Part shown: one piece after another, positions 19,132-27,413 of the stretch
How positions within the stretch are numbered: the first letter of the stretch is position 1
Layout: each line of letters begins with the position of its first letter
Assembly (NCBI RefSeq): GCF_900114715.1
Contig: NZ_FOTY01000013.1
Location: 20,744 to 84,743 of the forward strand
Length of the DNA stretch: 64,000 nt
Reading direction: 5' to 3'
From: Salibacterium qingdaonense
GTDB taxonomy: Bacteria; Bacillota; Bacilli; Bacillales; Marinococcaceae
Program-made: the position numbers and the translations under genes
The notes under the pieces: generated by a model
Databases searched by the model: none
Seen by the model: only the letters and a program-made list of their open reading frames with translations
Told to the model about the DNA's origin: nothing

Positions 19132-19258
19132 GAGCATAAAGAAACGGAAGCGAAGAACGATGATCTGTATGTGGGCACTTGGATCATCCGAAGCTGTTAG
19201 TGCAACCGGCCATTTTCAGTCCGAAAAAATGTTTCGGAGCTGGTGGCCTTTTTTTATG
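19132..19258 (+). promoter_or_regulatory. Structured pilin leader with intrinsic terminator (attenuator candidate)
   Basis: Between the 19097-19125 promoter and the pilin gene are two hairpins. The first is GATGATC (19159-19165) / GATCATC (19182-19188). The second is a two-step stem, GGCCA...TCCGAAA / TTTCGGA...TGGCC (about 19208-19251), followed by seven T. The second is an intrinsic terminator placed before, not after, the pilin. This is the layout of a riboswitch or protein-controlled attenuator, but I do not recognise a known class. Alternatively it simply ends pilC transcripts and the pilin has another promoter. Confidence 0.5.
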
Positions 19259-19325
19259 TTATACACAGGATCGAACAGGGTATTTTGTTTTAGGTACTTA
19301 TACTTATATTCAGGAGGAATGCATC

Positions 19326-19808
19326 GTGAACAAAATGACAAACATGCTGAAAAATCAACGCGGACTGACACTCATCGAACTGCTCGCCGTCGTCGTCATC
19401 CTCGGAATCATCGCCGCCATCGCTGTCCCAAGCATCGGAGGCATCATCGACAACACCAAAAGAGACGCCCACATTGCCAATGCGGAACAGATGGTAAGTT
19501 CCACACGTCTTGCGATGGCATCTAATGTTTCGGGTTCAGAAAATAGTAGCAACACTTACTCATTAGAACAATTAAGAAGCAACGGATTCATTGAGAATAT
19601 GGACAGTCCAAGCGATGGATCGTATAGCTCATCATCGGAGGTTGAAGTAGATGATAGTAGTGATCCAACTACCTACACTGTAACCCTTGAAGCTGAAAAT
19701 GGTGGTACTTTCATTGATGAAATAACAATTGAAGCTCTTAGAGGAAATGGTGAAGATGAAGGAAGAGAGACAGTAACTCTCAATCCTGAGGACCCAAGTT
19801 CAGAGTAG
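19326..19808 (+). CDS. Type IV major pilin (class III-signal prepilin)
   Basis: 161 residues. A short leader ends in QRG, then LTLIELLAVVVILGIIAAIAVP: cleavage is expected after the Gly, with Leu1 and Glu5 of the mature pilin present. The variable part is short and Ser/Asp/Glu-rich without cysteine pairs, with a charged carboxyl end. The start is GTG 19326, with AGGAGG (19312-19317) 8 nt upstream; ATG 19335 is the alternative. The first about 170 bp are GC-rich like neighbouring genes, while the rest is visibly AT-richer with different codon choice, suggesting replacement of the 3' part. Substrate of PilD, assembled by PilB and PilC. Confidence 0.93.
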   Translation: MNKMTNMLKNQRGLTLIELLAVVVILGIIAAIAVPSIGGIIDNTKRDAHIANAEQMVSSTRLAMASNVSGSENSSNTYSLEQLRSNGFIENMDSPSDGSYSSSSEVEVDDSSDPTTYTVTLEAENGGTFIDEITIEALRGNGEDEGRETVTLNPEDPSSE

Positions 19809-19859
19809 TAAAATAAAGATGTACATGTTTACTATGATATAAAAATAAAATCATGAAAG

Positions 19860-19892
19860 CAGGAGCTGTATGAAAAGATGCGGCTCCTTTTT
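19860..19892 (+). terminator. Intrinsic terminator after the pilin gene
   Basis: AGGAGC...GCTCCT stem with GTAT/ATGC extension, followed by five T. It isolates the pilin transcript from pilD. Confidence 0.82.
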
Positions 19893-19909
19893 CATGAAAG
19901 AGAACATAA

Positions 19910-20335
19910 CTACCGGAAGCGGGCGGAAGGCTGTGACTCCAGCGGGAAGAAGCTGAGGGGGCCCGCGGCAATGAAGATACGGTGAGAGCCGGCGCGTACC
20001 CACGTTGCCCTTGTGCTCTGGATTGAAAGCATCCGCCTGCAGCGTATGCCCAGAGTATGCCGCCGAGACACTTTTGGGCTGTTCCAGGACGGTCTTCTAA
20101 CGTTGAAACAATGCCGCTTTGGTGCTCTAAACCACAAAATCCAGGTGGGAAACGGGGAAAGTGAAGGTTAGACGGGATCTAAGGGTTACATTTGGGGCAG
20201 GCGGGAGAAGAAGTGAATCTTAGAGCAGGGCTGAGCGTCACTTTCGGCTTCTTCGACATCCATTGTGCACCTTAGAGCCGGCATCGAAGCATAATCGACG
20301 CAGATTCGAAACATATCGCTTCTTAAGCGCTTGCC
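19910..20335. repeat. Intergenic GC-rich module and possible diverged 52-bp-period words
   Basis: The 620-bp gap between pilin and pilD has no convincing gene. At 19916-19970 it has a GC-rich stretch containing GACTCCAGCGGGA, the same word as at 60941-60953. Further right, TTAGACGG (20168), TTAGAGCA (20220), TTAGAGCC (20272) and TTAAGCGC (20323) recur at 52, 52 and 51 bp. That spacing equals that of the arrays at 30702 and 61138 although the words differ. I rate this as a possible decayed relative only. Confidence 0.4.
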
Positions 20336-20430
20336 GCAGCGCTCTTATTTTCAAACATTTCTACCTCTGCTGTCCGGTGTGTGGTAAAATGGACGCAGGA
20401 TTGTGAAAAAGGTCGGAGAGTGGAGAAATA

Positions 20431-21186
20431 ATGGACTACGTTTGGCTCGTTTACATAAGCATCGCAGGGCTGGTGCTCGGTTCGTTTTTCAATGTGGTTG
20501 GCACGAGAATTCCGCAGGGGGCGTCGATAGTCCGGCCGCGGTCGCACTGTCCGTCCTGCGGTACTACGCTGCAGGCGCCGGATCTTTTTCCGGTGTTTTC
20601 CTATCTCTTTTTAAAAGGAAGGTGCCGGTACTGCCGCACCAGGATACCGGCGTTTTATCCGGTGATGGAAGCTGTTTCCGGCATTCTTTTTGCCGCGGCC
20701 TGGCTGCGTTGGGGCGCGGCATGGGAAACAGCGGCGGCACTGCTCTTGCTGTCGCTTCTTTTGATTATTACGGTGAGCGACTGGACGTCGATGCTCATTC
20801 CGGATAAGATTCTTCTGTTTTTTCTGCCGTTCATCGCGGTTCTCCGATGGAGTACAGTACCGCTCCACTCGTGGTGGGACCCTCTTGCGGGAGCGGCGCT
20901 CGGTTTTTCACTGCTTCTTTTGATTGCGGTCGTCAGTAAAGGCGGCATGGGAGGAGGCGACATCAAGCTGTTCGCGCTGCTCGGGTTCTTTTTCGGCTGG
21001 CAGCAGCTGCTTCTTGCCTTTTTCCTGTCCGTTGCCGCCGGCGCTGTTCTCGGGGGCTTCGGTCTTCTGACCGGGGCGGTGAAACGGGGGGTTCCGATGC
21101 CGTTTGGACCTTTTATTGCAGCCGGCAGTGTTCTTACGCTTTTTTTCGGAGAGGGTCTTTTAGCATGGTATACCGGATTTCTGTAA
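20431..21186 (+). CDS. pilD: Prepilin peptidase / N-methyltransferase PilD (ComC homologue)
   Basis: Membrane aspartyl peptidase, 251 residues, that cleaves the prepilin leader and methylates the new N-terminus. The N-terminal LVLGSFFNVVGTRIP is followed by a cytoplasmic zinc loop with two CxxC pairs (CPSC near 37, CRYC near 62). The catalytic aspartates are in VSDWTSMLIPD (about 115) and the GGGDIKL motif (about 174). About eight transmembrane helices. It lies at the position of B. subtilis comC, between folC and spoIIB. The presence of the zinc loop indicates a bifunctional enzyme. Confidence 0.95.
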   Translation: MDYVWLVYISIAGLVLGSFFNVVGTRIPQGASIVRPRSHCPSCGTTLQAPDLFPVFSYLFLKGRCRYCRTRIPAFYPVMEAVSGILFAAAWLRWGAAWETAAALLLLSLLLIITVSDWTSMLIPDKILLFFLPFIAVLRWSTVPLHSWWDPLAGAALGFSLLLLIAVVSKGGMGGGDIKLFALLGFFFGWQQLLLAFFLSVAAGAVLGGFGLLTGAVKRGVPMPFGPFIAAGSVLTLFFGEGLLAWYTGFL

Positions 21187-21234
21187 CATCGAATCTGCGG
21201 GGAGGACCCGGTTTTTAACTGGAGGAACTTTTTT

Positions 21235-22218
21235 ATGACGTTGTTTCAACGTAAGAAAGACAAGCGTAACGCGCTTATCATCAAAGATCACGTCATCCGG
21301 TACATAAGAGCCCGGAAGCCGGATCTGGATGACGTCGAAGTCATGGAAGAGCGTTATCTTCCGCCGGGAGTCATCCAGGAAGGCCGGGTGAAGGATGAGG
21401 AAACGCTCCGACAGATTCTAAAGGAGTGCGCCGATCTTTGGGACCTTCAAAGGAAGCCGGTGCAGTATTGTGTGCCGGATGCTTTTGTCGTAGCGAGAGA
21501 AGTTTCGCTTCCGGAAGAGGTCGGTAAAGACGAAATCAGTGCTTACCTGTACATGGAAGTCGGGGACAGCATCGCGGTACCGTTTGATGATCCGGTGTTC
21601 GATTACGTATACGTACCAAAGAGCCATGATGTCATTTTGCTCGTTGCCCCGCGGGGACCAGTGGAAACATATGCCGGACTGCTTGAATCCCTCAACTGCC
21701 GCCCGAATGCCGCAGATATTTCGTCCCTTTGTTTTTACAGGGCGCTCGAGATGTCTGAGGCAGTGGATCAGAACGCTCATACGCTGATCGTGCTTGTTGA
21801 TCTCTATGCCGTCAACATCAGCATTTTTCACGAGGGCAGACCGCTTTTTATCAGCAGGATGTCTTTGGAGGCGGGAGAAGAGGACTGGTCGATACAGACG
21901 GGGCGTTTTCGTTCCTATCAACCAGTCTGGAACGGAAATCCAAAGACGCTGCAGCAGCAGGCAGTTACAGCGGCAGAAGAAGTGGAGCGGATCATGAACT
22001 TCTACCGGTATTCCATGAAACGCGGCGAAAAAGGGGTTGATGGTATTTTCACAGGAGGAGACCATCCCTTTCTGGAACGGTGGACCGACACGCTCGCCGG
22101 GCGTCTGGATATTCCGGTGAAAAAGGCCGGTGCCGCCAGGATTACGGCGGGGCAGGAAGAGGTTCCGATGCGTTATTACGAGAATGCGGGACTTGTTCTT
22201 AAACAAAACATACGATAA
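21235..22218 (+). CDS. pilM: Pilus assembly protein PilM (actin-like)
   Basis: 327 residues, PilM/ComA-type actin-like fold. Features include the N-terminal ALIIKDHVIRYIRA (first strand pair), LPEEVGKDEISAYL near 93 and a central region resembling the ATPase phosphate loops (IVLVDLYAVNISIF near 185, GIFTGGDHPF near 270). In Gram-negative bacteria PilM binds the N-terminus of PilN on the cytoplasmic side. It is followed by pilN and pilO in the canonical order, which is the main support. Excellent RBS TGGAGGAA before ATG 21235. Confidence 0.87.
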   Translation: MTLFQRKKDKRNALIIKDHVIRYIRARKPDLDDVEVMEERYLPPGVIQEGRVKDEETLRQILKECADLWDLQRKPVQYCVPDAFVVAREVSLPEEVGKDEISAYLYMEVGDSIAVPFDDPVFDYVYVPKSHDVILLVAPRGPVETYAGLLESLNCRPNAADISSLCFYRALEMSEAVDQNAHTLIVLVDLYAVNISIFHEGRPLFISRMSLEAGEEDWSIQTGRFRSYQPVWNGNPKTLQQQAVTAAEEVERIMNFYRYSMKRGEKGVDGIFTGGDHPFLERWTDTLAGRLDIPVKKAGAARITAGQEEVPMRYYENAGLVLKQNIR

Positions 22219-22250
22219 AGCAGCACAGTACAGACAGGGAGGGGCCGGTT

Positions 22251-22844
22251 ATGTCAGCAGATATCAACCTGCTTCCGGAAAAAGAAAAACGTGATGTCAC
22301 GTGGATCATGCTGGCAGGCGTCCTGCTCGTTTTGTTCCTCGCTTTGTTCCTGTTTTTTCAGATTGCTGAAAACAGGCAGCGGCAGGAGATAACGGAATTG
22401 AATTCGAGGCAGCAGGAGCTCACCGAAGCTCTGGAAGAAGAAACGGACAGCGAAGGGAAAGAAGCGCAGATTCAGGCCCACCGGAGTACGCTGGATGAAC
22501 TGAAAAACACGGTGGTCCCAGCTTCACCGGTGATCCGTGCCGTGGCGCGTGCGCTGCCGTCCGATGGTTATATTCAGGCCTTTGATTATGCTTATCCTTC
22601 CACGCTGACGGTGACAGTGGAATTAAATGAAGTGAATCAGTCTGCGGATATGCAGTATGCGCTTGGGGAAGCCGCTGTTTTTGAAGATGTCACGATGGAG
22701 GCGCTGAACGCTTACAGTCCCTCAGGCGGAAATACAGAAACGACGCAGACGCCGGATAATCAGCTCCCCCGGTATGAAGCAGTGTACGAAATGAGTGTGA
22801 CCGGCATTGCGGTCCGGGAGGATGGTGAAGCTGTTGCGGATTGA
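22251..22844 (+). CDS. pilN: Pilus alignment protein PilN
   Basis: 197 residues. It starts MSADINLLPEKEKR, matching the INLLP motif through which PilN docks into PilM. One transmembrane helix (about 19-40) is followed by a coiled coil (about 41-90, Gln/Glu/Leu-rich) and a small periplasm-facing-type domain, here outside the membrane. The C-terminal part contains a Thr/Gly/Asn linker before YEAVYEMSVTGIAV. It overlaps the start of pilO, indicating coupling. Confidence 0.87.
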   Translation: MSADINLLPEKEKRDVTWIMLAGVLLVLFLALFLFFQIAENRQRQEITELNSRQQELTEALEEETDSEGKEAQIQAHRSTLDELKNTVVPASPVIRAVARALPSDGYIQAFDYAYPSTLTVTVELNEVNQSADMQYALGEAAVFEDVTMEALNAYSPSGGNTETTQTPDNQLPRYEAVYEMSVTGIAVREDGEAVAD

Positions 22845-23601
22845 TATGGAAAAGCGGCACTGGATCATGACTGTCTGTGCCCTGTTTCTCCTGCTCGTGT
22901 TTGCCGTGTTTCAGTATAATAACGGCTTACGGCCGCTCACAACGGAACAGGAGCGGCTGCAGGAGAATATCCAGACGGCAGAAGCGCAGCTGGAGGACCA
23001 AACTTCCGGTACAGACTCCGGTCAATATGATGAGTCGGTTCTTTTCCGAGGTCTGCAGCAGCTGCCCCTCAAGCCGCGGATAGAAGAATTTCTACTGGTT
23101 CTCGATCAGGCGGAAGAACGGTCGGGAAGTTACATTATGAGCGCAGAACAGCTCGACCCCGGCAGCGCACCTGCAAATGAAACAGAGACGGATCAGGATC
23201 AGGAGCAGGAGACAGCTGGCAGCACAGAACAGCCGGAAACCGAAAGCGGCGGTGCGGTGGAAGAAGAACAGAATCAGAACCTGGAACAAGCATCTTCGTC
23301 CATGTATGAGGAGACCGATACAGAGGTGCTTACGTATCACGTGCGCGTTCGTACACCGGAGTATGCCAACTTGATTCAGTTTGTAGAAGCAGTCGGCAAT
23401 AGCAGCAGAGTCCTTAACATGGATTCCATCTCGTTTCAGGGACGGGAGGAAATAGTACGGGAAGATCAGGAAAGACAGCCGCTTGTCATTGATCTTACTG
23501 TTACCATTTTTTATTATGCAGGGAACTCACAGACACTTGAGGGCCTTCCGCCATCATCTACACTTGAAGAACCGGATGGAAATGACAATCCTATCCGCTG
23601 A
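22834..23601 (+). CDS. pilO: Pilus alignment protein PilO
   Basis: About 255 residues: a short basic N-terminus, one membrane helix (HWIMTVCALFLLLVFAVFQY), a coiled coil (about 35-60) and a C-terminal ferredoxin-like domain typical of PilO. A Glu/Gln-rich insertion sits between the two (about 100-160). Partner of PilN in the PilMNO alignment complex. The start is uncertain: GGGAGG (22816-22821) could serve GTG 22825 or TTG 22834, with ATG 22846 as a shorter choice. The gene ends the pilus locus, with a terminator at 23629-23660. Confidence 0.82.
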   Translation: MRIDMEKRHWIMTVCALFLLLVFAVFQYNNGLRPLTTEQERLQENIQTAEAQLEDQTSGTDSGQYDESVLFRGLQQLPLKPRIEEFLLVLDQAEERSGSYIMSAEQLDPGSAPANETETDQDQEQETAGSTEQPETESGGAVEEEQNQNLEQASSSMYEETDTEVLTYHVRVRTPEYANLIQFVEAVGNSSRVLNMDSISFQGREEIVREDQERQPLVIDLTVTIFYYAGNSQTLEGLPPSSTLEEPDGNDNPIR

Positions 23602-23628
23602 TCCGATGTTCAGTGACATTCTTTTCAG

Positions 23629-23660
23629 GAACGGGACGACAAGTCTCCCGTTCTTTTTTA
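23629..23660 (+). terminator. Intrinsic terminator after pilO
   Basis: Stem GAACGGGA (23629-23636) / TCCCGTTC (23646-23653) and six T residues. Ends the pilus operon. Confidence 0.92.
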
Positions 23661-23752
23661 TTGCCGGTATGCTACAGTTATGGCACTCCCGGCACACAGA
23701 CTTTCACCGGGAAATATAATGATGCCCGGCACAGGGTGAGAAGGAGGATGTC

Positions 23753-24706
23753 ATGAAAAAGGACAAGCCTGGTTTTTCTCTGAAGATCAACGGAACAAAC
23801 GTAAATGAAACAAAAAATACCGAGCCGCCGCGTGAAGAATCAACTCCTGAGATCCGGGACTGGAAGGCTCGGAGACACATGGAAGAGGCTGCTGCAGCAG
23901 TCGGTACAAAACAGAGAAAGCGTCCACGTCTTCCTCTTGGAACCAATCGCAAAAAGCGAAACCCCCGCCGGCCGGCTGCGAATAAAATATTTCAGCCTCC
24001 CATGTATTTTATTTCATTGACAGCAGGTGCTGCTGTGCTCGGATTAATTTTCGGCGTCATGCTGCTTCAATTTGTATCTGCCGGAGACTCTTCAACCGGT
24101 GCAGAACCGAAAGCGGATCCTCCTGGAATTACAGCCGATTTCAATGATTCTTTAACAGCTTACTTTATTCAGGCCGGCGCTTTCACAAAGAAGAGCAAAG
24201 GGATCGAAATGCAGCAGTCCCTTACCAGTGAAGGGTACCCCGGGATTTTGACGTATGACGGGGAATACTATTATTTATTTACAGGTGTCCACCTGCAGCA
24301 AAAAAAGTCAGATGAGCGTGTATCATTTTTTGAGGATAAAGGGATACAAGTTTTTCAAAAGACAAGAACGATCCGTGATCCCGAACCACTGGAAGGAAAG
24401 AAAGAATATCAGAAACAGCTGATCAGGGTGAAAGAACTGCTGGAGCAAGCGGTGGATAGAGAAAATGGTTCAACTGGAGAAGGTACTGTACGTGAAGCGT
24501 TCTCAGATTTTCTTTCTGAAGCATCATTACCGGAGGGCGGTACTAATACCAAACTGAAGGAATCGATTCAGGGTATGGAAACCGAGTGGCCGGAAAAAGG
24601 GGAAACTTCTGCTGCTTTCCAGGAAGCATTCATCGAAACGGTACTGTATTATGAACAGGCTGTTTATGAGTTTAACGGAACCGAAGCAGAAGAAGAAAAA
24701 TCATAA
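23753..24706 (+). CDS. spoIIB: Stage II sporulation protein B, SPOR-domain membrane protein
   Basis: 317 residues. A basic, low-complexity cytoplasmic N-terminus (1-85) precedes a single transmembrane segment (about 88-108) and an extracytoplasmic SPOR domain (about 140-205: AYFIQAGAFTKKSKG... YLFTGVHLQQKK). SPOR domains bind denuded septal glycan. SpoIIB in B. subtilis helps septal peptidoglycan thinning at engulfment. Position directly upstream of maf-radC-mreB matches Bacillus and supports the name over a generic SPOR protein. RBS AAGGAGG sits 6 nt before ATG 23753. Confidence 0.85.
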   Translation: MKKDKPGFSLKINGTNVNETKNTEPPREESTPEIRDWKARRHMEEAAAAVGTKQRKRPRLPLGTNRKKRNPRRPAANKIFQPPMYFISLTAGAAVLGLIFGVMLLQFVSAGDSSTGAEPKADPPGITADFNDSLTAYFIQAGAFTKKSKGIEMQQSLTSEGYPGILTYDGEYYYLFTGVHLQQKKSDERVSFFEDKGIQVFQKTRTIRDPEPLEGKKEYQKQLIRVKELLEQAVDRENGSTGEGTVREAFSDFLSEASLPEGGTNTKLKESIQGMETEWPEKGETSAAFQEAFIETVLYYEQAVYEFNGTEAEEEKS

Positions 24707-24743
24707 AAAGGAGGAAAATATTTCTTGATGTTTTCCCGGTTGT

Positions 24744-24773
24744 TTGGTACACTTTTTTAACCACTGATATAAT
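24744..24773 (+). promoter_or_regulatory. Sigma-A-type promoter of maf
   Basis: TTGGTA (24744-24749), 18 nt, TATAAT (24768-24773). About 38 nt ahead of the maf start codon. Confidence 0.6.
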
Positions 24774-24810
24774 GCACTTAATATTGCATAAAAAAGGTGG
24801 TACTCCCTTC

Positions 24811-25395
24811 ATGTCTTCTCTTATCCTTGCATCAAAGTCCCCACGCAGAAGTGAACTATTACAGAAGGCGGGCTATACATTTACCGTCCGCCAGGCCGAA
24901 GGGCCGGAAACGCTTCCCGGCGGATCAGCGCCGGAAGAAGCGGTGCAGCAGCTTGCCCGCCGGAAAGCCGAAGAAGTACTGGAACATTATCCGGATTCCG
25001 TCGTACTTGCTGCTGACACCATGATTTCTCTGGACGGCCGCATTCTCGGTAAACCTGTATCCAAAGAAGACGCCCGGCGTACACTGGAGGCGCTTTCTGG
25101 AAGAACTCACGAGGTTTATACCGGGGCAGCGGTTTTTACAAAACGCAGGAAGTCTGTGTTTTTCGTGAAAACCGAGGTTCGTTTCTGCCCGCTGGATACA
25201 GACTTGATTCAATCCTATCTTGCTACAGCTGAACCATATGACAAAGCTGGTTCCTACGCTGTGCAGGGACAGGGATCTTTGTTTGTGGAAGCAGTTCAAG
25301 GAGATTTTTACAATGTCATGGGTCTTCCTGTATCCCGTCTCAGCAGAGAACTGAGATTGTTTCACATTGTCCCGTCCTTTCCCCCCACTTATTGA
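24811..25395 (+). CDS. maf: Maf nucleotide pyrophosphatase (septum-formation inhibitor family)
   Basis: 194 residues. The N-terminal LILASKSPRRSELLQKAG is the Maf signature (shown here as ASKSPRRSELL), with VVLAADTMISLDGRILGKP near 65-83 and the EPYDKAGSYAVQGQGS motif near 145. Maf proteins hydrolyse dTTP/UTP or modified nucleotides and, when overproduced, block septation in Bacillus. ATG 24811 is preferred (AAAGGTGG about 10 nt upstream); a longer reading from 24772 has no ribosome site. Immediately precedes radC. Confidence 0.95.
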   Translation: MSSLILASKSPRRSELLQKAGYTFTVRQAEGPETLPGGSAPEEAVQQLARRKAEEVLEHYPDSVVLAADTMISLDGRILGKPVSKEDARRTLEALSGRTHEVYTGAAVFTKRRKSVFFVKTEVRFCPLDTDLIQSYLATAEPYDKAGSYAVQGQGSLFVEAVQGDFYNVMGLPVSRLSRELRLFHIVPSFPPTY

Positions 25396-25415
25396 ATAAA
25401 AAAGGAGAGCGAGCT

Positions 25416-26105
25416 TTGCATTCATCCTCAGTTATGATCAAAGATGTCCCTTTTTCTGAACGCCCCCGTGAGAAAATGGCCAAATTCGGAGCGGAACAGC
25501 TTTCTAATCAGGAACTCCTCGCTGTTTTGATCCGAAGCGGTACCAAAGAGGAATCTGTTCTTCAGTTATCCCAGCGTGTCTTGTATGACTTTGACGGGCT
25601 GCTCATGCTCAAAGAGGCAACTGTTGAAGAATTACAGACCATCAAAGGTATTGGTCTGGCAAAAGCGCTTGAACTGCGGGCAGCTATTGAGCTCGGACGG
25701 CGCATCTATACGTATCATGAAGAAGAACGCTGGGTGATCCGGTCACCAGAAGACGTATCCGGTCTCGTGATGGAAGAGATGCGCTTTTTGACGCAGGAAC
25801 ATTTTGTTATTCTGTGTCTGAACACGAAAAACCAGGTGATTCACAGACAGACGCTGTTTATCGGAAGTTTGAATTCGAGCATTGTTCATCCCCGTGAAGT
25901 TTTTAAGGAAGCGCTGCGCCGGTCTGCAGCTGCTGTGATCTGCATTCACAATCATCCTTCAGGCGATCCAGATCCAAGCCGGGAAGACATTGATGTAACA
26001 AAACGGCTGATTGAAGCCGGCCAAATTCTTGGTATTGATGTGCTGGATCATATCATTATCGGTGACCGCCGCTTTACAAGCCTGAAAGAAAAAGGTTGTG
26101 TGTAG
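25416..26105 (+). CDS. radC: RadC-like JAB/MPN-domain protein
   Basis: 229 residues. Helix-hairpin-helix region at about 35-85 (LQTIKGIGLAKALELRAAIELG, quoted in part: IKGIGLAKALEL) and a C-terminal JAMM metalloprotease-like domain with CIHNHPSGDPDPSREDID near residue 175. Once linked to DNA repair, its molecular function is unsettled. TTG 25416 is chosen with AAAGGAGAG (25401-25409) 6 nt upstream. An upstream TTG at 25392 overlaps the maf stop. Gene order maf-radC-mreB is conserved in Bacillus. Confidence 0.92.
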   Translation: MHSSSVMIKDVPFSERPREKMAKFGAEQLSNQELLAVLIRSGTKEESVLQLSQRVLYDFDGLLMLKEATVEELQTIKGIGLAKALELRAAIELGRRIYTYHEEERWVIRSPEDVSGLVMEEMRFLTQEHFVILCLNTKNQVIHRQTLFIGSLNSSIVHPREVFKEALRRSAAAVICIHNHPSGDPDPSREDIDVTKRLIEAGQILGIDVLDHIIIGDRRFTSLKEKGCV

Positions 26106-26355
26106 CGGATGTCTTTTGACTCTTGTTGAACCAAAATCTATCTTATACACTATAGAATGCTTGAAGTTATTGTGATGAGCCGTGTAAAATTTGTGAAAGA
26201 AAATGGAAAGTCTATGTTTTTCATGATGTTTTCAGTATAATGACATATAGCGGCACAGCTTCAGCACGGCCGCTTGTATAATGATAAATGAACCGCCGGG
26301 GACGTGCTCTGGTGTTACGGGATACAGCTTGTGAAGGATGAAGGGAGATACATAG

Positions 26356-27399
26356 ATGTTTGGAGGCTTTTCAAAAGATCTTGGAATTGACTTGGGAACG
26401 GCGAACACCCTTGTATATGTTAAAGGTAAAGGAGTTGTCGTGAGGGAGCCGTCTGTTGTCGCTATGCGGACCGATACCAATACGATAGAAGCAGTCGGCA
26501 ACGATGCCAAAAATATGATCGGCCGGACTCCCGGTAATATTGTGGCGGTCCGCCCGATGAAAGACGGTGTTATCGCCGATTTTGACACGACTGCCACCAT
26601 GATGAAATATTTTATTCAGCAGGCGCAGCGCAGCCGCTCTATTTTCACCAGGAAGCCCAATGTCATGGTCTGTGTTCCGTCCGGAATTACTGCCGTAGAA
26701 AAACGGGCGGTGGAAGACGCAACAAAACAAGCAGGGGCAAGAGAAGCTTATACGATTGAAGAACCATTTGCTTCGGCTATCGGAGCCGATCTTCCGGTCT
26801 GGGAACCGACCGGAAGCATGATCGTCGACATTGGCGGAGGAACAACGGAAGTAGCGATTATTTCACTCGGGGGAATTGTGACAAGCCAATCCATCCGGGT
26901 TGCCGGCGATGAAATGGATGAGTCCATTATCCAATACATTAAGAAAACGTATAACTTGATGATTGGAGAGCGAACGGCGGAAACCTTGAAGATGGAAATC
27001 GGGTCTGCCGGATCGTTCGAAGGCATAGACAATCTTGATATACGCGGAAGAGATCTTGTTTCCGGACTTCCGAAAACGATATCGGTCTCCGCCGAAGAAA
27101 TCTCCACGTCTTTGGCTGATACTGTTCACGCGATTGTAGAGACTGTCAAAAGCACGCTGGAACAGACGCCGCCCGAACTCTCCGCTGATATTATGGATAG
27201 AGGGATTGTGCTGACCGGGGGCGGGGCCATACTCCGTAATATGGACAAAGTTCTCAGTGACGAAACGAATATGCCTGTGCTGGTCGCCGAGGAACCGCTC
27301 GACTGTGTCGCGCTCGGTACGGGAAGAGCGCTTGAAAATCTGCATCTTTTCCGGTCGAAGGCGGGAATAACCGCTAGATCCAGCCGGGAAACCTTATAA
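26356..27399 (+). CDS. mreB: Rod-shape actin homologue MreB
   Basis: 347 residues. Actin-type nucleotide motifs are complete: phosphate 1 [15 protein letters not shown] near residue 11, [19 protein letters not shown] near 155 and the adenosine loop [14 protein letters not shown] near 284. MreB filaments on the inner membrane direct the elongation machinery. It is followed by mreC (15 nt) and mreD (overlap). The 250-bp upstream region (26106-26355) contains two TATAAT boxes (26236 and about 26275) but no clear paired -35. Confidence 0.98.
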   Translation: MFGGFSKDLGIDLGTANTLVYVKGKGVVVREPSVVAMRTDTNTIEAVGNDAKNMIGRTPGNIVAVRPMKDGVIADFDTTATMMKYFIQQAQRSRSIFTRKPNVMVCVPSGITAVEKRAVEDATKQAGAREAYTIEEPFASAIGADLPVWEPTGSMIVDIGGGTTEVAIISLGGIVTSQSIRVAGDEMDESIIQYIKKTYNLMIGERTAETLKMEIGSAGSFEGIDNLDIRGRDLVSGLPKTISVSAEEISTSLADTVHAIVETVKSTLEQTPPELSADIMDRGIVLTGGGAILRNMDKVLSDETNMPVLVAEEPLDCVALGTGRALENLHLFRSKAGITARSSRETL

Positions 27400-27413
27400 G
27401 AAGGTGAACCGGT

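Noticed and set aside
19132..19258. c-di-GMP riboswitch in the pilin leader
   Set aside because: The conserved core sequences of class I and class II were looked for and not found.
19016..19525. 169-codon frame across the pilC end and pilin start
   Set aside because: Crosses the promoter and terminator of the pilin leader and reads the pilin in the wrong frame.
21418..22206. 262-codon minus-strand frame
   Set aside because: Fully antisense to pilM; no ribosome site and high His/Arg content typical of a shadow frame.
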